Positions 62,694-64,000 of a DNA stretch of 64,000 bases are shown here, piece after piece; the first letter of the stretch is position 1, and the number at the start of each line of letters is the position of its first letter. A model generated the notes under the pieces. That model saw only the letters and a list, made by a program, of their open reading frames with translations. It was not told the DNA's origin and did no database searches. A program made the translations under genes and the position numbers. Source of the DNA: DATLLJ01 sp965229885 (GTDB taxonomy: Bacteria > Acidobacteriota > Vicinamibacteria > Vicinamibacterales > CAVVIG01); NCBI GenBank assembly GCA_965229885.1, contig CBDDJX010000003.1, positions 186,001 through 250,000 on the forward strand. The letters run 5' to 3'.

Positions 62694-63953
62694 GTGGCGA
62701 TCGTCGGTGCCGGCGCCGCCGGCCTCGCGACCGCCATCTTCGCGCGACGACAGAATCCGGCGCGATCGGTCGTGCTGATCGAAGGCGCGCGGAAGCCTGG
62801 CGCCAAGATTCTCGTCAGCGGCGGATCGCGCTGCAACCTCACCAACGCTGTCGTCACCGAGCACGATTTCTGGGGAGGGCGATCGACGATCGTCCGTCGG
62901 GTGCTGCGTGCGTTTCCGGTGGACGAGACGATCGCGTTTTTTCGCGAGCTCGGCGTGTCTGTTCACGAAGAGCCCGGCGGCAAGCTGTTTCCCGACAGCA
63001 ACCGTGCGCGCGACGTGCTCGACGCGCTCGTTCGCGAAACCGGCCGCGTCGGCGCGACTCTGTTATCCGGCCACCGGGTCCTCGATGTCGTACCGGCCGG
63101 CGACCTCTTCGAGCTCACGACCTCGACCGGCCGTCTTCACGCGAAGGCCGTCGTGCTCGCGACCGGGGGTCAGTCCCTTCCGAAGACCGGAAGCGACGGC
63201 ACCGGGTTCGTCATTGCGCGCCGTCTTGGTCACACGATCGTCCCGCCGACGCCGGGGCTCGTGCCGCTGCTACTGGACGATCCTCGAAACCCTGGAGACG
63301 CCGGAACAAGCGTCCCGCTGCATCGCACCCTCGCGGGAGTCTCACAGGATGTCGCGCTCACGATCTGGGCCGACGGCGCGGCTCGGACGCGGATCGAGGG
63401 TGCATTGCTGTGGACGCACATCGGCGTCAGCGGTCCTGTGGCGATGAATGCGTCCCGACACTGGCTCAGGGCCGAGCTCGAAGGACGAACAACCACGATC
63501 ACGATCAATTGTTTCCCAGGGCTGTCGTTTGAGGCGCTCGACCGCCGATGGACAGCGCTTTCGGGCGAGCGGCCCGCCGCGACGCTTCAGCATGCGCTAG
63601 CGACCATGGTGCCAGCGTCGGTGGCAACGGCCCTCGTCGCGCAGCTGGATCTGGATGGGACGAGACCACTGGCGCATCTGGCCCGCGACGATCGACGCCG
63701 CCTCGTGCATGCGCTCGTCGCGTGGCCGCTCGCCATCACCGGCACACGCGGCTACAACTACGCGGAAGTGACGGCCGGCGGCGTCTCACTGAGCGAGATC
63801 GAGCCGTCGACGATGCAGTCGCGCGTCTGTGCGGGGTTGTATCTGGTGGGAGAGATTCTCGACATCGATGGCCGCATCGGCGGCTTCAACTTTCAGTGGG
63901 CGTGGTCGAGCGCGCGGGTCGCTGGCTCCGCGCTTGGGCTAGCGGAGCCGTAA
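62694..63953 (+). CDS. BaiN/HI0933-like FAD-dependent oxidoreductase
   Basis: The likely start is GTG 62694, giving about 419 residues. The FAD-binding motif IVGAGAAGLATAIFARR opens the chain, followed by KPGAKILVSGGSRCNLTN, a signature of this family. ATGGQSLPKTGSDGTGF and the C-terminal LYLVGEILDIDGRIGGFNFQ complete the pattern. Function in bacteria is poorly known; BaiN is a bile-acid reductase in gut clostridia, which need not apply here. Confidence 0.88.
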   Translation: MAIVGAGAAGLATAIFARRQNPARSVVLIEGARKPGAKILVSGGSRCNLTNAVVTEHDFWGGRSTIVRRVLRAFPVDETIAFFRELGVSVHEEPGGKLFPDSNRARDVLDALVRETGRVGATLLSGHRVLDVVPAGDLFELTTSTGRLHAKAVVLATGGQSLPKTGSDGTGFVIARRLGHTIVPPTPGLVPLLLDDPRNPGDAGTSVPLHRTLAGVSQDVALTIWADGAARTRIEGALLWTHIGVSGPVAMNASRHWLRAELEGRTTTITINCFPGLSFEALDRRWTALSGERPAATLQHALATMVPASVATALVAQLDLDGTRPLAHLARDDRRRLVHALVAWPLAITGTRGYNYAEVTAGGVSLSEIEPSTMQSRVCAGLYLVGEILDIDGRIGGFNFQWAWSSARVAGSALGLAEP

Positions 63954-63955
63954 GC

Positions 63956-64000
63956 CTACCCAGGTTTTTCGACTTTCTTCTTCTTTGCGCGCGCTTTCGC
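63956..64000 (-). CDS. C-terminal end of a gene entering from the right (tentative)
   Basis: The last 45 nt read on the minus strand as AKARAKKKKVEKPG and a TAG, in frame to the window edge. A basic tail of this sort is plausible for an RNA-binding or ribosomal protein, but only 14 codons are visible. Confidence 0.35.
   Translation of the reverse strand, partial: AKARAKKKKVEKPG

Overview
The window is GC-rich, densely packed bacterial chromosome. The gene content fits Acidobacteriota, possibly a Vicinamibacteria-like lineage. It has secreted M1 and M16 metallopeptidases, a secreted protein family with a WWGDSRGHWEG motif, remnants of Ser/Thr kinase and TolB-propeller proteins, a membrane pyrophosphatase, and TonB with two ExbD proteins. 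The taxonomic call is inference from gene families; no 16S rRNA gene is present.

Layout. (1) 1-1803: the 3' end of an intact hppA, then a scar zone holding the 3' part of a tRNA-Sec, a TolB-propeller remnant and a decayed second hppA 3' end. (2) 1936-4576: a tonB-exbB-exbD-exbD operon between a consensus promoter and a strong hairpin. (3) 4870-11317: a TPR lipoprotein, Rel, RidA, ribosomal protein L28 and a DksA-type zinc-finger protein. (4) 11429-20649: Lon, class I fructose bisphosphatase, and a minus-strand run ileS-lspA-lgt-rluD-NUDIX. (5) 20678-23223: a tandem M16B peptidase pair, one catalytic and one lacking the zinc motif. (6) 24484-30630: a long minus-strand series aspA, methyltransferase, thiD, moaE, moaD, prfA, prmC, HIT. 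(7) 30660-38820: class I fumarase, fdhE, an ErpA/HesB Fe-S carrier, a Fur-rubrerythrin fusion, a PHP phosphoesterase, two small-molecule HAD phosphatases, a cold-shock protein and a MocA-like nucleotidyltransferase.

(8) 38820-47522 is the accessory zone: an IS3 element with recognisable ends, a methyltransferase, glycosyltransferase and HAD gene cluster, a broken integrase-type transposase, a second ErpA copy with a frameshift, and a chimeric decayed transposase block. (9) 47620-63953 mixes intact secreted enzymes (SGNH hydrolase, M1 peptidase, full-length M16 peptidase, BaiN-like flavoprotein) with many remnants (OsmC split by one base, subtilase tail, DinB frameshift, methyltransferase with an in-frame TGA, RND and MBL tails).

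Themes. Core genes from 2 to 35 kb are almost free of lesions, whereas 35-63 kb and the first 2 kb are rich in single-base indels, nonsense codons and fragments. Several genes have a -10 hexamer only 6-8 nt before the start codon, which suggests leaderless mRNAs. The signals most worth follow-up are the tRNA-Sec 3' fragment that looks like an integration scar, the Fur-rubrerythrin fusion, a conserved leader-like element of about 60 bp found upstream of two unrelated genes, and an 89-bp direct repeat pair flanking the split OsmC gene.
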